NCBI GenBank assembly: GCA_027625915.1
Contig: JANTQA010000060.1
Span: forward strand, 6,324,001 to 6,388,000
Direction of reading: 5' to 3'
From: Anaeramoeba flamelloides
Taxonomy: Eukaryota; Metamonada; Anaeramoebidae
Length of the DNA stretch: 64,000 nucleotides
A program made the translations under genes and the position numbers. The notes beneath the pieces were generated by a model. That model ran no database searches, was not told the DNA's origin, and worked only from the letters and a program-made list of their open reading frames with translations. Positions 48,501 through 59,708 of this stretch are shown piece after piece. Numbering within the stretch: the first letter of the stretch is position 1; each line of letters begins with the position of its first letter.

Positions 48501-51500
48501 TTCTGATTGTAATTTTGACATTTTACCACTCGTACATTATCAGTTTTCAAAAAAAGAAAGTTTATTTTGATTTTAGGTAAATTTTATTTTTTAAGTTGCG
48601 TTAGTGTGTTTATTAATTTGACATATTAAAAAATAAATATAGTGGTTGGGTAAAGAAAAAAAAACATTCCTTCAATTTTCCAAAAATAATCATAAAAATA
48701 AGTAGGCGAAAATAAATTCTTTCCTTTTTTAAAATTTGAAAAATAAAAATCAAAATTAAGATAAAAGCGAATTATGATTTATGTAAACTAAAATTCATAA
48801 ATTTTCGCACAGCGTTAAAACAGTCAAAAGAATAAGAATATACATATTTGTTCAAATTGTAAATAATTTTGTTTTTTCAAAAATATTTTGATCTTTTTTT
48901 GGTTTTTTAATTTTTTGTTTACAGTTTAATTTTTCTAATTACGTTCTCGAAGGCATTCAATCGAAAATTTTTTAATAATCGATTTTAAGTTAAAGTTTAG
49001 TTCTTTTTAAATAGAAAAACCACCTAAAAATAGTGAATGGTATCTAATAATTTGATCAATCAACAATTGTTAGTAGAAATTTCAAAAAATTTGTCAATGT
49101 ATTTTTTTTTGGTGCTCTCTCCAAAATTTTTGGAAAAAAAGACCAAAATCCAAAATATGTACATGCTGCAAAAGAAAAATTGATGATATAAACTATTTCA
49201 TATGTGGCTAGAAAAAAATATGAAAAAAGTTATCAGAAAATGGAAAAAAGTAACCTCAAAAAAATGAAAAAACTTTGACTTCCTATTCATTGTGAACAAC
49301 GATACAGATAAATTATTTGGGGGAAAATGAACAAAAAAAAATCTGTCGCATTGCTTAAAGAATACTATATGTTTTTGACCAAATAGACTTAACACACTAT
49401 TAGGAAAAAGAAATTCAAATCCAAATAATCTCTAACTAACAACCCCCAAACATACAAATTCACCCAGATCGAATAACTTGCAGTTTTTTCTTATTATCTA
49501 TTTTTAAATTCTTTTTTTTTTATTTCTTAATCTTTTTCTTATTCTCTATTTTTTTTTTTGGTTCTCTTTATTTTATCTTAGAAAACTGAATTGATTTAAA
49601 ATTCTTCTAATTAATGGGTATATTTAGACACTCTTTGAATTAGAAGACAGAAATTTAGTCACTTCAAAGTTATCTTATTAACAGATTAAGTATTTTTTAT
49701 TTTTTATACTTTTTACCTTTTCCAAATTTGCCTTTTTAAGTTTTTGGGTTCCTTTGGTTCCTTCAGTTCCTCCTCTGTTTGTTTGGGTTCCTCCTCTTTT
49801 TGTTTTTTTAGGTATTTGAGAAGGGCAAAAGGAATAAAAAATCATTATAAGAATTGGTAGACTTGGTCATGACTAACCTAACCAGTAGGAAGCAAAAACG
49901 TTAAAAGTCAAGTAAAAAAAAATGGAAATTCGCGTTTTTAATTTTTTTGGAAGGTTTCACGTTAAAAACCCTTGAAAATAGTTTAGTTTGTGATTTTTTA
50001 ATTTTTTTAATTTGTGTTTTTGCTTTTTAAAAATCATAAAAATAATTTGAGTATGTCCTTCTCATGAACGATCCTGGTATCAATGATTTTATGCTTAAAT
50101 TCCCTTTTAGAAATTTAAGTAAAAGGTTCTCTAGAGTATAATTTACACTTTTTCAATAATAATAAAATTATTTTTTTTTTTCTTGTTAATTTTTTGTTTT
50201 TGCTTTTTAAAAAACTATAAAAATAATTTATTGCTTTTCTTTCGTCGAATCGATTAATATTTTGTTTTTTAGCTTGTTTTTTTTTTTTTTTTTTTTTTCT
50301 CAATTAATTGCTTTGCTTTTCGACCATTTAAAAAACTATAAAAATAATTTCTTGCTTTTCTTTGAGTTTTCTCTATTTTTCTTTTTCCAATTATTTAAAG
50401 AAAGGTGATCCTTTGATTTGACATTTTTTTTTATAATTCAATCTAAATTATAATGTGGATAAAAATCACCAAATAAAGTTTAGTGGCTCTGACAAACAGG
50501 GGGTTCGATTTTTTGATATTACCTGTCTTACATTCAATAAAAAAATAATTTGTGATTGTTTAAACACCAAAAAATTACAAATCTTTAATTCATTTAAAAC
50601 TTTTGAAAATTATAAACAATTTGAATGCTGAGAAAAAGAATGAATTTTTTTCAAACAAATAGCTATTAAGGGAGTAGAAAAGAAGGAAAATTTTGAACTT
50701 TTTTGCCAATGCCAAAATAAAATAATTTTACAGAGTTTATTTGAATTTAAACCAATAAAATGCTTTATTCATCACTCAGTTAAAAAATTTCAAAAAAATT
50801 GAAATTGAACTACAAATGTAAAAAAAATTTATTTGAGTTAATTAGTAATAATTCTTCCAATTTAAAAAGTAAAATTTAATAGTTCAAATTTAAGACCAAA
50901 TGTGAAAATAAGTTTGGTATTTAAGTAGGAACAAATTTAGTGGTTACTATTATGTCATTAATTTCTTTTTTCTTCACAATTATTATTAATTTTTTAAATT
51001 CTATGAAAAAAATTTTATTTTTAATTCACAAAACAGTGATTTAATATGATATATATATATATATATATATTATCACATATAAAGACAATTTAACTTGTAT
51101 ATCCAACCGAAAATATTTTAATTATTCTGTCAACAATAAAGTGTCAAGAAAAAGATAATATTTATTTGTGTTTACAAATTTACATGATGTAATTTCAAAG
51201 TACAAAGTTATAATTTTTTTCAAATATTGAACGATTTCTATTGTATTAGCAACAACAAGCAAAGTATAAAATAAGTTTTTTTTTATTATATAAAAATAAA
51301 ATAAAAGAGAGAATTATTACGTTTTTCTATAAGGTTAAAAAATAAATAATAATACAATAAGAAAAAATTAGAAAATAATCAATTAGAAAAAGTAAATTTT
51401 TAGATTTGAAATTATGTTAGTGTGTGTGATTAAATAAAAAATCTAAAATGAATTTTTACTTCCTTTACTAATATTTTTGAACCTTGTTTCAATAGAAATT

Positions 51501-52241
51501 TTACTACTTCACAACTAGCAGCATACCTACATGCATTATGGAGTGGTGTAAGTCCCTTTGGTTAAGAGGTATTAAAATAAAAAAGTTTACAATAAAAATA
51601 AAAATAACAGTTAATCCAATGAAAAATTTTTATTTGTTCTCAATACCAAAGAATTTTTAAAAGAATTGTTGTAACTTACGACCTATTTTGGAATTTTTAT
51701 TAAAAATTATGATTATTAATGATTGAGACTTGTTTTTTGAAAACTTTTTGAAGGGGTATCAGGAATTAAAGAGGATTTACGATCTAAAATGAAAAAAAAA
51801 AAATTAGGAGAGTAAAAAAAAAAAAAAAAGAAGAAAAAAAAAAAAAATTAGTGATTAATAAGATCAAACATAAAAACTTCAATTAAAGAAATGGAAAATA
51901 ATACATCTTCGGAATTTAATTTTGATCCGTGTTGGACTAAATAGCGAACTACTGCAAGGCTTGCTTTAAATTTTGTTGCGTAATGGAGTGGAGTCATTTT
52001 CTATTTAAAAAGAAAGGATCAAAAAAAAAAAATAGAATCTTGAGTGAAATTTGTTTTTTTTTATTTTTTGATTTTTTTCTTTTTGCTAAAATACTTACAG
52101 TCTATTAAAAGTGAAGGAGAACCAAAAAAAAAAAAATTAAATAAATAAAGCAAAAATAACATCTCTATTTGCAATTTTAATGGTGTCCTGTTTAAAAAAT
52201 TAATCATAGTACCGACTATAGTTTAAAACATAAAAAACAAG

Positions 52242-52275
<34 letters not shown>

Positions 52276-52523
52276 AATTTTATGAGCTGAATCGACACAA
52301 AACAAAAAGAAAATAAATTATTAAATTGTTTTACATCGCAAATGTTTGCTTGTTTTGTTGTTGTGCAAAGTAAGGAAACGATCTCCAAACTAGCTCCAAT
52401 TTTAATTGCAAAATGGATCGGATAAATCATTCGAACACCAAAAGGTTTTAGGTTTTTCTTATTTTCAGAGAGAGTTCGAACAAGAGAAACGTTTCCTTCT
52501 GTGATTGCCTCTGAAATTGACAT
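45547..52523 (-). CDS. Ankyrin-repeat and BTB/POZ domain protein, five exons
   Basis: Exons in transcription order are 52523-52335, 52000-51905, 51555-51460, 47436-47182 and 46251-45547. All four introns (334, 349, 4023 and 930 bp) are phase 0 with GT..AG ends, and the product is 446 residues. Exons 2 and 3 are exactly 96 bp, about one ankyrin repeat each, and exons 2-4 start at the repeat motif (KMTPLHYATKFKASLAVVRY, GLTPLHNACRYAASCEVVKF, KMTPLHYACKTN). Exon 1 gives YPIHFAIKIGASLEIVSLL. Exon 5 gives a half BTB (FRDWLYTGNSQKVTPIKEIG), a linker (KNGLIRDLKKIW) and a full BTB (SSDFIIILKNNGKMYLNKFI onward). BTB domains dimerise or recruit cullin-3, and ankyrin repeats bind partners, so a substrate adaptor role is likely but unproven. 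Exons may be missing from the 4-kb intron. The initiator ATG at 52523 is the first in frame. Confidence 0.82.
46362..46892 (-). mobile_element. Element C, copy 3 (reverse), in intron 4 of the ankyrin-BTB gene
   Basis: The ends are TAAACTAAAATTCAAATTTT and AAAAATTTTGAATTGAAATT, inverted relatives of the other C copies. The middle TTGATAGTGTCTACCCATTT is the complement of the ATGGTTAGATACTACCAACT landmark. The 113-residue plus-strand frame at 46540-46881 is repeat sequence. Confidence 0.75.
48784..49135 (-). mobile_element. Element C, truncated copy (reverse)
   Basis: Begins TAAACTAAAATTCATAAATT and shares GGTATCTAATAATTTGATCA and GGTGCTCTCTCCAAAATTTT with the complement of other copies. It stops at the middle of the element. 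Confidence 0.6.
50010..50400. repeat. Tandem-like repeat of about 120-130 bp units
   Basis: The unit TTTGCTTTTTAAAAA.CATAAAAATAATTT occurs near 50019 (diverged), 50200 and 50325. The later two share AAAAAACTATAAAAATAATT followed by TGCTTTTCTTT. A long T-run (50275-50299) lies between them. Confidence 0.6.
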
Positions 52524-53100
52524 TTTGATTGGGAAATTTTAATTAGTTTGCTGTTGAATAAAAGAAAATTTCAAGAATTGAAAAATGAAGAAAAAAAATA
52601 ACAAAATTATCTGAGTATTGGTTTTTTCGAGAATAAAATTGTGACTTTGTATGTGCTGTTACCTTTTGATAAATAGTAGGGGAGTTTTTTTTAAAAAATA
52701 GAAGAAATATGGAGTAAAAAGTAATTTGACATTATTCTTGAGGCTTTTTCATGGTTCTTCAAGTTGAAACAAATATTTTAAGCACGTAATATTCTTTTTT
52801 TAAGCATTCTCTTGTTCTTAATCAAAAATTAATTCAAATATGTCAATTTGCATTTTGAACTATCTTTTTGCTGAAGGTTGACATTTCAATTTATCAATTA
52901 GCCAAAAATAAAACTTATTATCAGAGACCTACACTCACAAAACGATTCCAGAGAGTTTTCTTGAAAACAAATTCACCATATAAATTCTTGAAATTCCGTT
53001 TCTCCAATCCTAAACAATTTCATTTTTCATTTTTCATTTTCTTTTCTTTTTTTTTATCTTTTTTCAAAACATCATTTTTTTTTAGTTATCAAAAAGGGTA
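52524..53100. other. Divergent intergenic region between the two BTB genes
   Basis: The ankyrin-BTB gene reads leftward from 52523 and the 824-residue BTB gene rightward from 53101, so this 577-bp stretch should hold both promoters. It ends in a T-rich tract just before the second ATG. A 77-residue frame at 52868-53101 has no recognisable character. Confidence 0.6.
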
Positions 53101-55575
53101 ATGGAAGTTACTGCCTTGTCAAAAGATCTCTCAAAAATTTATAATAATTCCACCACTGGTGATGTCTGTTTCAAAGTGGGGAAAGAACAAAAAAAATTCT
53201 ATGGGCATCGAACATTATTATCGCTGAATTCCAAAACATTTTTCCATCAATTTTTTTTATTACCAAACATCCGAGAAGAAATTAAAACACAAAGGGTCAT
53301 TGAAATTGAATTACCCGAGGTTACACCACAGGTTTTTGTGATCTTTTTAAAGTTTTTTTATTGCAAGCAAGCGAAGGTAAATTCGAAGCAAGTCTGGTCT
53401 TTGTTGTATTTGTCACAAAAGTATCAAGTTCCAGAATTAATCAAATTGTGCTTAGATTTTGTTGTTAGCAGCTTAACCAACGAAAACATATTTGGGCAAT
53501 TGGAAAAGACTATCGAATATGAGCAGTCTTATTTATATGGCAAATTGTTAGAATTTTTTGATTTAAGAACGTACAAGATCTTGTCTCAAGCAAGGTGTCT
53601 TAATAACCTTGATTTCCATCAGGTGCATACACTTTATACGCGTATCTCTCATGGACTCACCCAGCACGTACCAACAATTATTTTGTTTTATCGCATTTAT
53701 GAAAGGTATCTCTATTTGTTACAATTAGAAAATGAAAAAATGGAGAACCAAAATGAAAGTCAAAATCAAAATCAAAATAAAAAACAAAATAAAAAACAAA
53801 ATAAAAATAAAAAGCAATTCACCGATCAAGCCAAGTTAAAAAAAAAAATCAAAAGAAAACTTTTAAAATCACTCAAATCATTAGTTTCCTTATTACAATT
53901 TGATAAACTTAATCTCAACGAACTGATTAAAATCCAAAAAACTGGGATCCTTTCCGATGAAGAAATTTTTCAGAATTTACTTTTAAAGTTTTCGACCTCC
54001 TCATCTATTAACACAAAAGTTCAACAAAAAAAATCCATATTACCAAACCTGAATTTATATTCCTTGCCTTCAACAACACACTCTTCGTCCACCGAAATAC
54101 AACAGACACCCATGCCATCAAGCATTTCTTCCCTTTCATCAACACACGCTTCACCATTAACATCAACACCAACAACTGCTTCAACCGCATCCCCATCATT
54201 GATAAAAGATAGTATGTTCAACAAATACAAAATTCCACAAACAAGCATTAATGAAAAAGCAATTAGCCTTGCTAGTCAACAAAGCAATTTATTAAATCAA
54301 AAAATAATATCAGACCAATCACAACCCAAAAATGATATTGACATGGATCTGGATAATGATCTTAATATTGAAAGAGAAGAAAATAAAAATAAAGATAATA
54401 TGGAAGAGGTTTCTAAAGAAAATATTTTGAATAAACAAAATCAAAATTTAAATAAGAAGATTATTGTTAGCGGCAGTGGTAATTATGGCGATAGTAATAA
54501 TGCATTTAAGATGCCAGCTATTAAGCAGGTGATAAGAAGAAGGAAAAAAATAGCCTTGCTGGCCTTGGACCCCTGCAAAAGTTGGCGCGAAGATGTAGCA
54601 AAAACCATTTCGAAAGTGGCAGATGTTATCATTTTTGATTTAACAAAACGAATTCCACTTTTCACAGAATTACAAGAATTTAACACAATCTTTCATTATG
54701 CTTCGAGTTTTTATTCACACCCAAATAAAATTGGCGATTTATTGGGTAAATTTTTATTAGATGGTAAAGGCGTGATCTTTTGCCCTTGCTTTTGCCAGGA
54801 AAGCAGCAATACTTACTTAACTGGATTGATTTCCAAATTAAAGGTTTTGCCAGTCTATAATTACACAGAATCTCTAAGGAGAAATTCATCCGAAATGGGA
54901 AATGTTTTAATTCCTAACCATATAATAATGAATGGAGTGGAAGCATTCGAAGGTGGCAATATAAGTTATCGAATCAGAAAAATTAAAAATGGTGGCAGGG
55001 TAGTTGCAAGATGGAAAGATAAAACCCCCTTGATATTAGTTACTAAGAGAAGAGAAATTGGCAAAGTCGTTTTATTAAATTTTTTTCCAGTAAGCAGAAA
55101 TGTTTGGAATGTTCTCCAAAAAAAGGATCTAAATTTGGATCATAAAAAATTAATGGAATCTTCATCTTCTTTAGGAACATTTACATCATCATCGCCGTCG
55201 CTGTCTTCGCAGCAATCTTCTGCCACATTGATGCACCACACTTCTTCTTATCCCACCCAGACTTCGATTATCACCCCTTCATTACAACCAACATTATCAA
55301 CAACAAATCAAGAGGATAGTCTTTTACTTTCAAATATACAAAATTTGGGATCATATTCGACGAAAAATCATTTCCATAAAGGAGGCGAATTGATCATTCA
55401 AAATTCAGTAAGATATGCTTCATCAATAAGTAAAAAAAATAAATTACGTTGGAAAAAAAGATTGCATCAGAGGAAAAACCACCATAAACGTCTATTAAAC
55501 TTAAATTACCAATCAAATAAAATGTTTCAATCGTTCAATAAAGATAAGAAGTTTATTACTTCCTCAAAATTTTAA
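53101..55575 (+). CDS. BTB/POZ protein with a C-terminal glutamine-amidotransferase-like domain
   Basis: One uninterrupted 824-residue frame. Residues about 19-122 are a BTB fold (DVCFKVGKEQKKFYGHRTLL, then IEIELPEVTPQVFVIFLKFF and LLYLSQKYQVPELIKLCLDF), followed to about 210 by a helical BACK-like region. A Lys/Asn/Gln-rich linker lies at about 211-240, with Ser/Thr-rich disordered stretches at about 318-360 and 680-740. Residues about 478-675 form an alpha/beta domain: a first strand KKIALLALD, then NTIFHYASSFYSHPNKIGDL, DGKGVIFCPCF and REIGKVVLLNFFPVS. The order of strands and the G.GVI turn resemble class I glutamine-amidotransferase-like (ThuA/DJ-1) folds. I cannot confirm a catalytic triad, although cysteines follow the turn. 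The C-terminus is very basic. A cullin-3 adaptor with a ligand-binding or scaffolding C-domain is a guess. Confidence 0.85.
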   Translation: MEVTALSKDLSKIYNNSTTGDVCFKVGKEQKKFYGHRTLLSLNSKTFFHQFFLLPNIREEIKTQRVIEIELPEVTPQVFVIFLKFFYCKQAKVNSKQVWSLLYLSQKYQVPELIKLCLDFVVSSLTNENIFGQLEKTIEYEQSYLYGKLLEFFDLRTYKILSQARCLNNLDFHQVHTLYTRISHGLTQHVPTIILFYRIYERYLYLLQLENEKMENQNESQNQNQNKKQNKKQNKNKKQFTDQAKLKKKIKRKLLKSLKSLVSLLQFDKLNLNELIKIQKTGILSDEEIFQNLLLKFSTSSSINTKVQQKKSILPNLNLYSLPSTTHSSSTEIQQTPMPSSISSLSSTHASPLTSTPTTASTASPSLIKDSMFNKYKIPQTSINEKAISLASQQSNLLNQKIISDQSQPKNDIDMDLDNDLNIEREENKNKDNMEEVSKENILNKQNQNLNKKIIVSGSGNYGDSNNAFKMPAIKQVIRRRKKIALLALDPCKSWREDVAKTISKVADVIIFDLTKRIPLFTELQEFNTIFHYASSFYSHPNKIGDLLGKFLLDGKGVIFCPCFCQESSNTYLTGLISKLKVLPVYNYTESLRRNSSEMGNVLIPNHIIMNGVEAFEGGNISYRIRKIKNGGRVVARWKDKTPLILVTKRREIGKVVLLNFFPVSRNVWNVLQKKDLNLDHKKLMESSSSLGTFTSSSPSLSSQQSSATLMHHTSSYPTQTSIITPSLQPTLSTTNQEDSLLLSNIQNLGSYSTKNHFHKGGELIIQNSVRYASSISKKNKLRWKKRLHQRKNHHKRLLNLNYQSNKMFQSFNKDKKFITSSKF

Positions 55576-56652
55576 AAATAACTAATAAATTCGAAAAATT
55601 GTTTTTTTTTTAATTTTTGGTTATATAATAATTATTATATTTTAAATCATTTCTTTTCTTTTTTTTCTTTTTGACTTTACTTTTTTTCTTATTCATTTTT
55701 TTTTTATTATTTAATAAAAAAAATATTAAAGAATTGATTATTAAAAATAATCTAAATTTTCCTTTAATTTTTTTTAAAAACATCGATTTTAATTGCTTTT
55801 TTGCACTTTGATGGAAATTTTCCTTATCCTGATGCAATCCAAATATTCTGTTTTTAAAAAATTGGATTAAAAAATTACTCGAGTTATAAAAGTGACAGAA
55901 GCATCTTTTATGTTAGAAAAAATATTGTTTTTTGTGTCAAATGAATTATTTTTATATTCATTCATATTTTTCCGATGTTAAATTAAAAGAGAATACAAAC
56001 AAAAGCAGGGTGTGTTTAAAATGATTAATATGCAAAGCAGTGAAAAAAATCCCGGATAGGATAGAAATGGTGGAAAAGATCTTTCATTGTGAATATTAGG
56101 AAAAATGATGTGTAATTTTTTAAATATTTCTTTTTTTTTTAATAATAAAAATTTTAAAATTAGAGCTCACCCACTTATTAGAATGATGGTAGGAAATTAT
56201 ACTTGTTCAATACATTATCCAATCAATCAAAAAACAATAATAAAAATTATCATTTTCCAAACTCAAGTAAAAAGTTATAAAACTTGATTTTTTATCAAAT
56301 TAAGTTAATCTACTTCGTTCTATCAAACAATTACTTGAGTATTCTATTGGAATTTCATTTTAATGGACTTTTGGGTAGGTTTATTACTGGGTTCATAAAA
56401 AAAATTGCTTGTTTATAAAAAGGTGTTGATTGAAAATAAACGAAACTACACCACAATTTTCCTAATATTCTCAATTAAAAATATTGTAAGTGGTTTTTTT
56501 CCATACCCAATATCTATTTCACTAAGATATATTTTATTGACAGCAAGTTTCTAAAAGTTGACCAAAGTTAATTTAAAAAAAAAAAAAATTGGAATAGTCT
56601 AAAGTTAATAAAGAAGATTGTAACTTATTGAAAAAATTTTAAAAATAAATTA
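55576..56652. other. Non-coding spacer
   Basis: Frames at 55610-55837 (minus) and 56105-56287 come from A/T-run sequence. No gene or assignable repeat. Confidence 0.5.
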
Positions 56653-57187
56653 TTTTTCATAATGTTTGATAAACTTTATAATGTTAATGAAAGTTGTTAG
56701 GGGGGTGTTCTAATGTTCTTATCAAAAAAATATTTTTAAATTTTTAGATCTGAATCTTTTTTTCTAATTTCTTCAAATTTTTGTTTTTTTATTTTTTTTT
56801 CTAATTTAGCAAATTTTTGTTTTTCTTCTTTTTTTCTATTTCTTTTTTGATCTTTTTTTTTCAATATTTTTTTTTGATATTTTTTTTTACAAAGGATAAT
56901 CTTTTAAAAAAAGATATTTGATAAGACAAATAATCACTAATAAAATTGAGACAGTCTAATGTTTTTTTAAAATGGATTTAATTATTAGCATAAAGTCTTC
57001 TAAACTTTTTAACATGAAAGTTCATTAATTAAAATAAGTGATGCTCATTTCAAAAATTGTAATTAATTTTTTTTTAGTATTTGGTTTTATATTTTTTAAT
57101 TTATAAATATCGGGTTTTTATAGATTTAGAATGATTTAAAAGTGAATTATTAATCAGATTTAATTATTAGTTATTCTTGAATACAAA
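56653..57187 (+). mobile_element. Element D, copy 4
   Basis: Begins TTTTTCATAATGTTTGATAA, then ACTTTATAATGTTAATGAAA and GTTGTTAGGGGGGTGTTC. It later shares TGCTCATTTCAAAAATTGTA and TAGTTATTCTTGAATAC with the complement of 16762-17345. The far end is lost at an (AT)n tract. Confidence 0.7.
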
Positions 57188-57188
57188 A

Positions 57189-57189
<1 letters not shown>

Positions 57190-57222
<33 letters not shown>
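57190..57222. repeat. (AT)n microsatellite
   Basis: About 16 AT units at the broken end of element D copy 4. Confidence 0.95.
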
Positions 57223-57226
<4 letters not shown>

Positions 57227-58752
57227 CACAGGTCATACGTGTTTTCGTTTGAAAACAGCGAAAGATTTAAAAAATCGCGTTTTTTCGACTTTTTTACCTG
57301 CTTTTTTCGTTTCATCCGCTGTTTTCATTTTTTGGTTTTTGAAAAAGTACTCAAATTCTTTTGAAATCATATTTTTCATTTCTGGGATGTGAAAAAACGA
57401 AAACGAAAAAAATAAAAAAAGGAGGAAAAAAAAACAATAAAAAACGGTTAGGGGGTAATTGCCTTAAAAGTATTGTTAATCAATGTGAAATTTTTGATTG
57501 AACATTTAAGTGGTTGTGATGGGGGTATTTTAAACTATGAAAATATTTTGATTTTCTATTTTAGAAATGCCAAAATAATACAAATTAGGTCTTATGTTTG
57601 AAAAATTTAAACTCTTTAAACACTGCGAAAAAGAATTTATTTTTTTCAAATTTACTATTTGGGGAAGAAAAGTATTCAAATTTTCACTTTTTTACCTTTT
57701 GAAAATTAGATCAGCTCACCAAATTTTTTAGTAATATTATCACATCTCCTAATATAATTTTTTATTGATCACAAAAAAATTGTTAAAAATTATTATTATA
57801 AAAATTTTTTTCAAAATTACTAAATTTGTAAAATATGATCAGTAATTTATTTAATTATATCAACTCTGCTTCAAGTTTTTTACAAGAAAATTAGTTTACT
57901 TAATTATTTTTTTTTTGATAATTTAAAAGCATTTTTATCCTAATTTTTTTTTAATTAATCCATCTCACATGTATTATTCCTTAACTTTTATTTCCTTTTG
58001 AGTACTTATTAAGTCATGTTAAAAAATAATTTCATTTTTTATTATTTAACTTTTGTCAAAATTCTTTATAAATTCTTTTATTGGTTTTTTATCCAAAATT
58101 TTCACTTTCAACATTTTAAAAAAATATTTCTTTGTTTAATTGTGGGAGCAAATTCCAAATCTGTGTCAACCTAAGTAATAATCCCTTTCACTTATTTTTT
58201 AATTTTTAAGAATTATAATATTATTACTTTATTAAATTTACCTATTCTATTATAATACATATTTACTTAAAAATAACAAGTGGTAATTGATTAACCAAAA
58301 AATAATAATTAGAAACTACCTTTCACAAGTGTAGAATGGTTAAATTAAAGTATTTGACATAAACGATTTGCAATCATTAGTATTTAATTAATAATTTTTT
58401 TTTGTATAAACTTCTAAATTTTTTTGTGATCGATCATAAAATTTTATTTTTAACAAGTCTTTTATTACATTAAAATCAATTTTTATTCAAAATTTTTTGA
58501 TAATTACTATTTTGGTAACAAACTAAATTAATTTTATATAATAAAACATTCTACACATTATTTTTGTTATTTTTATTTTTTATTTATTGATTTTTTATAG
58601 TTTCGATTATTAAAGATTTTTGAGATGTCTAAGATAAATAAAGATGAAAATTAAAAACTTTTTTTTTTGAAAAAAACCTTTAATCATATGTATATGTCTT
58701 TTTAATACCTGATTTCGTGTTTTTTTTTTCGTTGTACCCTTCATAAAAATAT

Positions 58753-58755
<3 letters not shown>
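57223..58755. other. Non-coding spacer with a hairpin and a small repeat
   Basis: GAAAACAGCG (57252) and CGCTGTTTTC (57318) form an inverted pair in unusually CpG-containing DNA. The block at about 57621-57710 resembles 50626-50705 (GCGAAAAAGAATTTATTTTT versus GAGAAAAAGAATGAATTTTT). No credible gene. Confidence 0.5.
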
Positions 58756-58756
<1 letters not shown>

Positions 58757-58790
<34 letters not shown>

Positions 58791-58870
58791 AAACGATTTT
58801 TACGCGTCGCTCACGCGTGCACAAACGTGTTTCATTACATCAAAAAAATCGTCATACCGGTGAGATATAG

Positions 58871-58896
<26 letters not shown>
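58757..58896. repeat. AT-flanked cruciform with a CpG-rich loop
   Basis: Two (AT)n tracts (about 58757-58786 and 58868-58896) flank an inner inverted pair, ACGATTTTTA (58792) and AAAAAAATCGT (58842). The loop includes ACGCGTCGCTCACGCGTGCA, which is strikingly GC-rich and CpG-rich for this window. Confidence 0.75.
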
Positions 58897-58903
<7 letters not shown>

Positions 58904-59708
58904 ATATTTTAGGTGAGTCACCTTTTTTGAAATGGGGTTTATATTGAACAAATACTGAGTGAAAACTTTCACTTTTTTTTCCGGCAAATTAAGTTATTTT
59001 TTCTTCTTTATTTCGTTTTTTTTTTTGGCCTGTTTTAAGATTTTCAGATTTCAGGGTTGGACTTTTTTTTATCATAGCTAAGTAAATTTTCTATCAACTC
59101 TAAAACTTCATAAATGTTCATATCTATTTTAAACTAGATTGATTATTCAACAATTCAATCTTCGATATAAATCTTTTTCTTTTGAAGTATTGTATTTATA
59201 TATTATAATCTTAATAATAAAATAATAATAGTAATAATAATTTTAATGAAAAATCTGAATATGGTAGCCCCAATAACTAGTTTTAACTTGATAAATTTCT
59301 GTTACTAAAAAATGGGGTTTCTTAACTATATTTAAAATGGAGTAGTTAGTTTTCTTTCCTTTTGGGTAGAATAAAAGTAAATTGTTTTAAAAAATTTATT
59401 AGTTTTTTTTAAATGATTTGTTCAATAATTGGTTGAAAAAACAGTTTCTTATTTGGAAAGATCAATTTACAGATTCAAAAGTGTTTTTTTTTTCAAGTTT
59501 TTGGATAAAATTGTTGGGCAATATTGGTTTTCCAGGGTTTATTTTGAAACAACTTTAGTATCTACTTTTAGTATTTTTGATTTTTCAAAAAAATATATTT
59601 AAGCTGGCTGAGCAATATGCATGTTTTTTATAGGTTTCATTCTAAAAAATATTAATAAAAAAAGTTTTCAAAAATCTCTATAAAACTTTCAAAAAAGTTA
59701 TGTTGATC
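58897..59708. other. Non-coding spacer
   Basis: GTGAGTCACC..TTTTGAAATG near 58913 resembles ends of element D, possibly a remnant. No gene. Confidence 0.45.

Larger units (their letters stand above)
47437..51459 (-). other. 4.0-kb intron of the ankyrin-BTB gene
   Basis: Contains a truncated element C (48784-49135), an inverted pair at 48080-48215, a tandem-like block (50010-50400), an AT microsatellite (about 51049-51070) and a small Lys/Glu/Pro-like purine/pyrimidine stretch at about 49740-49810 that is open on the minus strand but short. No further ankyrin exon was recognised. Confidence 0.6.

Noticed and set aside
49740-49810. Minus-strand Lys/Glu/Pro-like reading of a pyrimidine-rich stretch
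   Set aside because: Open in more than one frame, short, low complexity, and inside an intron.
50010-50400. Regular repeats considered as a CRISPR array
   Set aside because: Units are long, diverged and irregularly spaced, without uniform spacers, and the host is eukaryotic.
50490-50520. GGGGGTTCGATT, resembling a tRNA T-arm
   Set aside because: No matching acceptor stem, D-arm or anticodon arm nearby. No tRNA or rRNA gene was recognised anywhere in the window.
54008-54889. Several minus-strand frames
   Set aside because: Antisense shadows of the 824-residue BTB gene.
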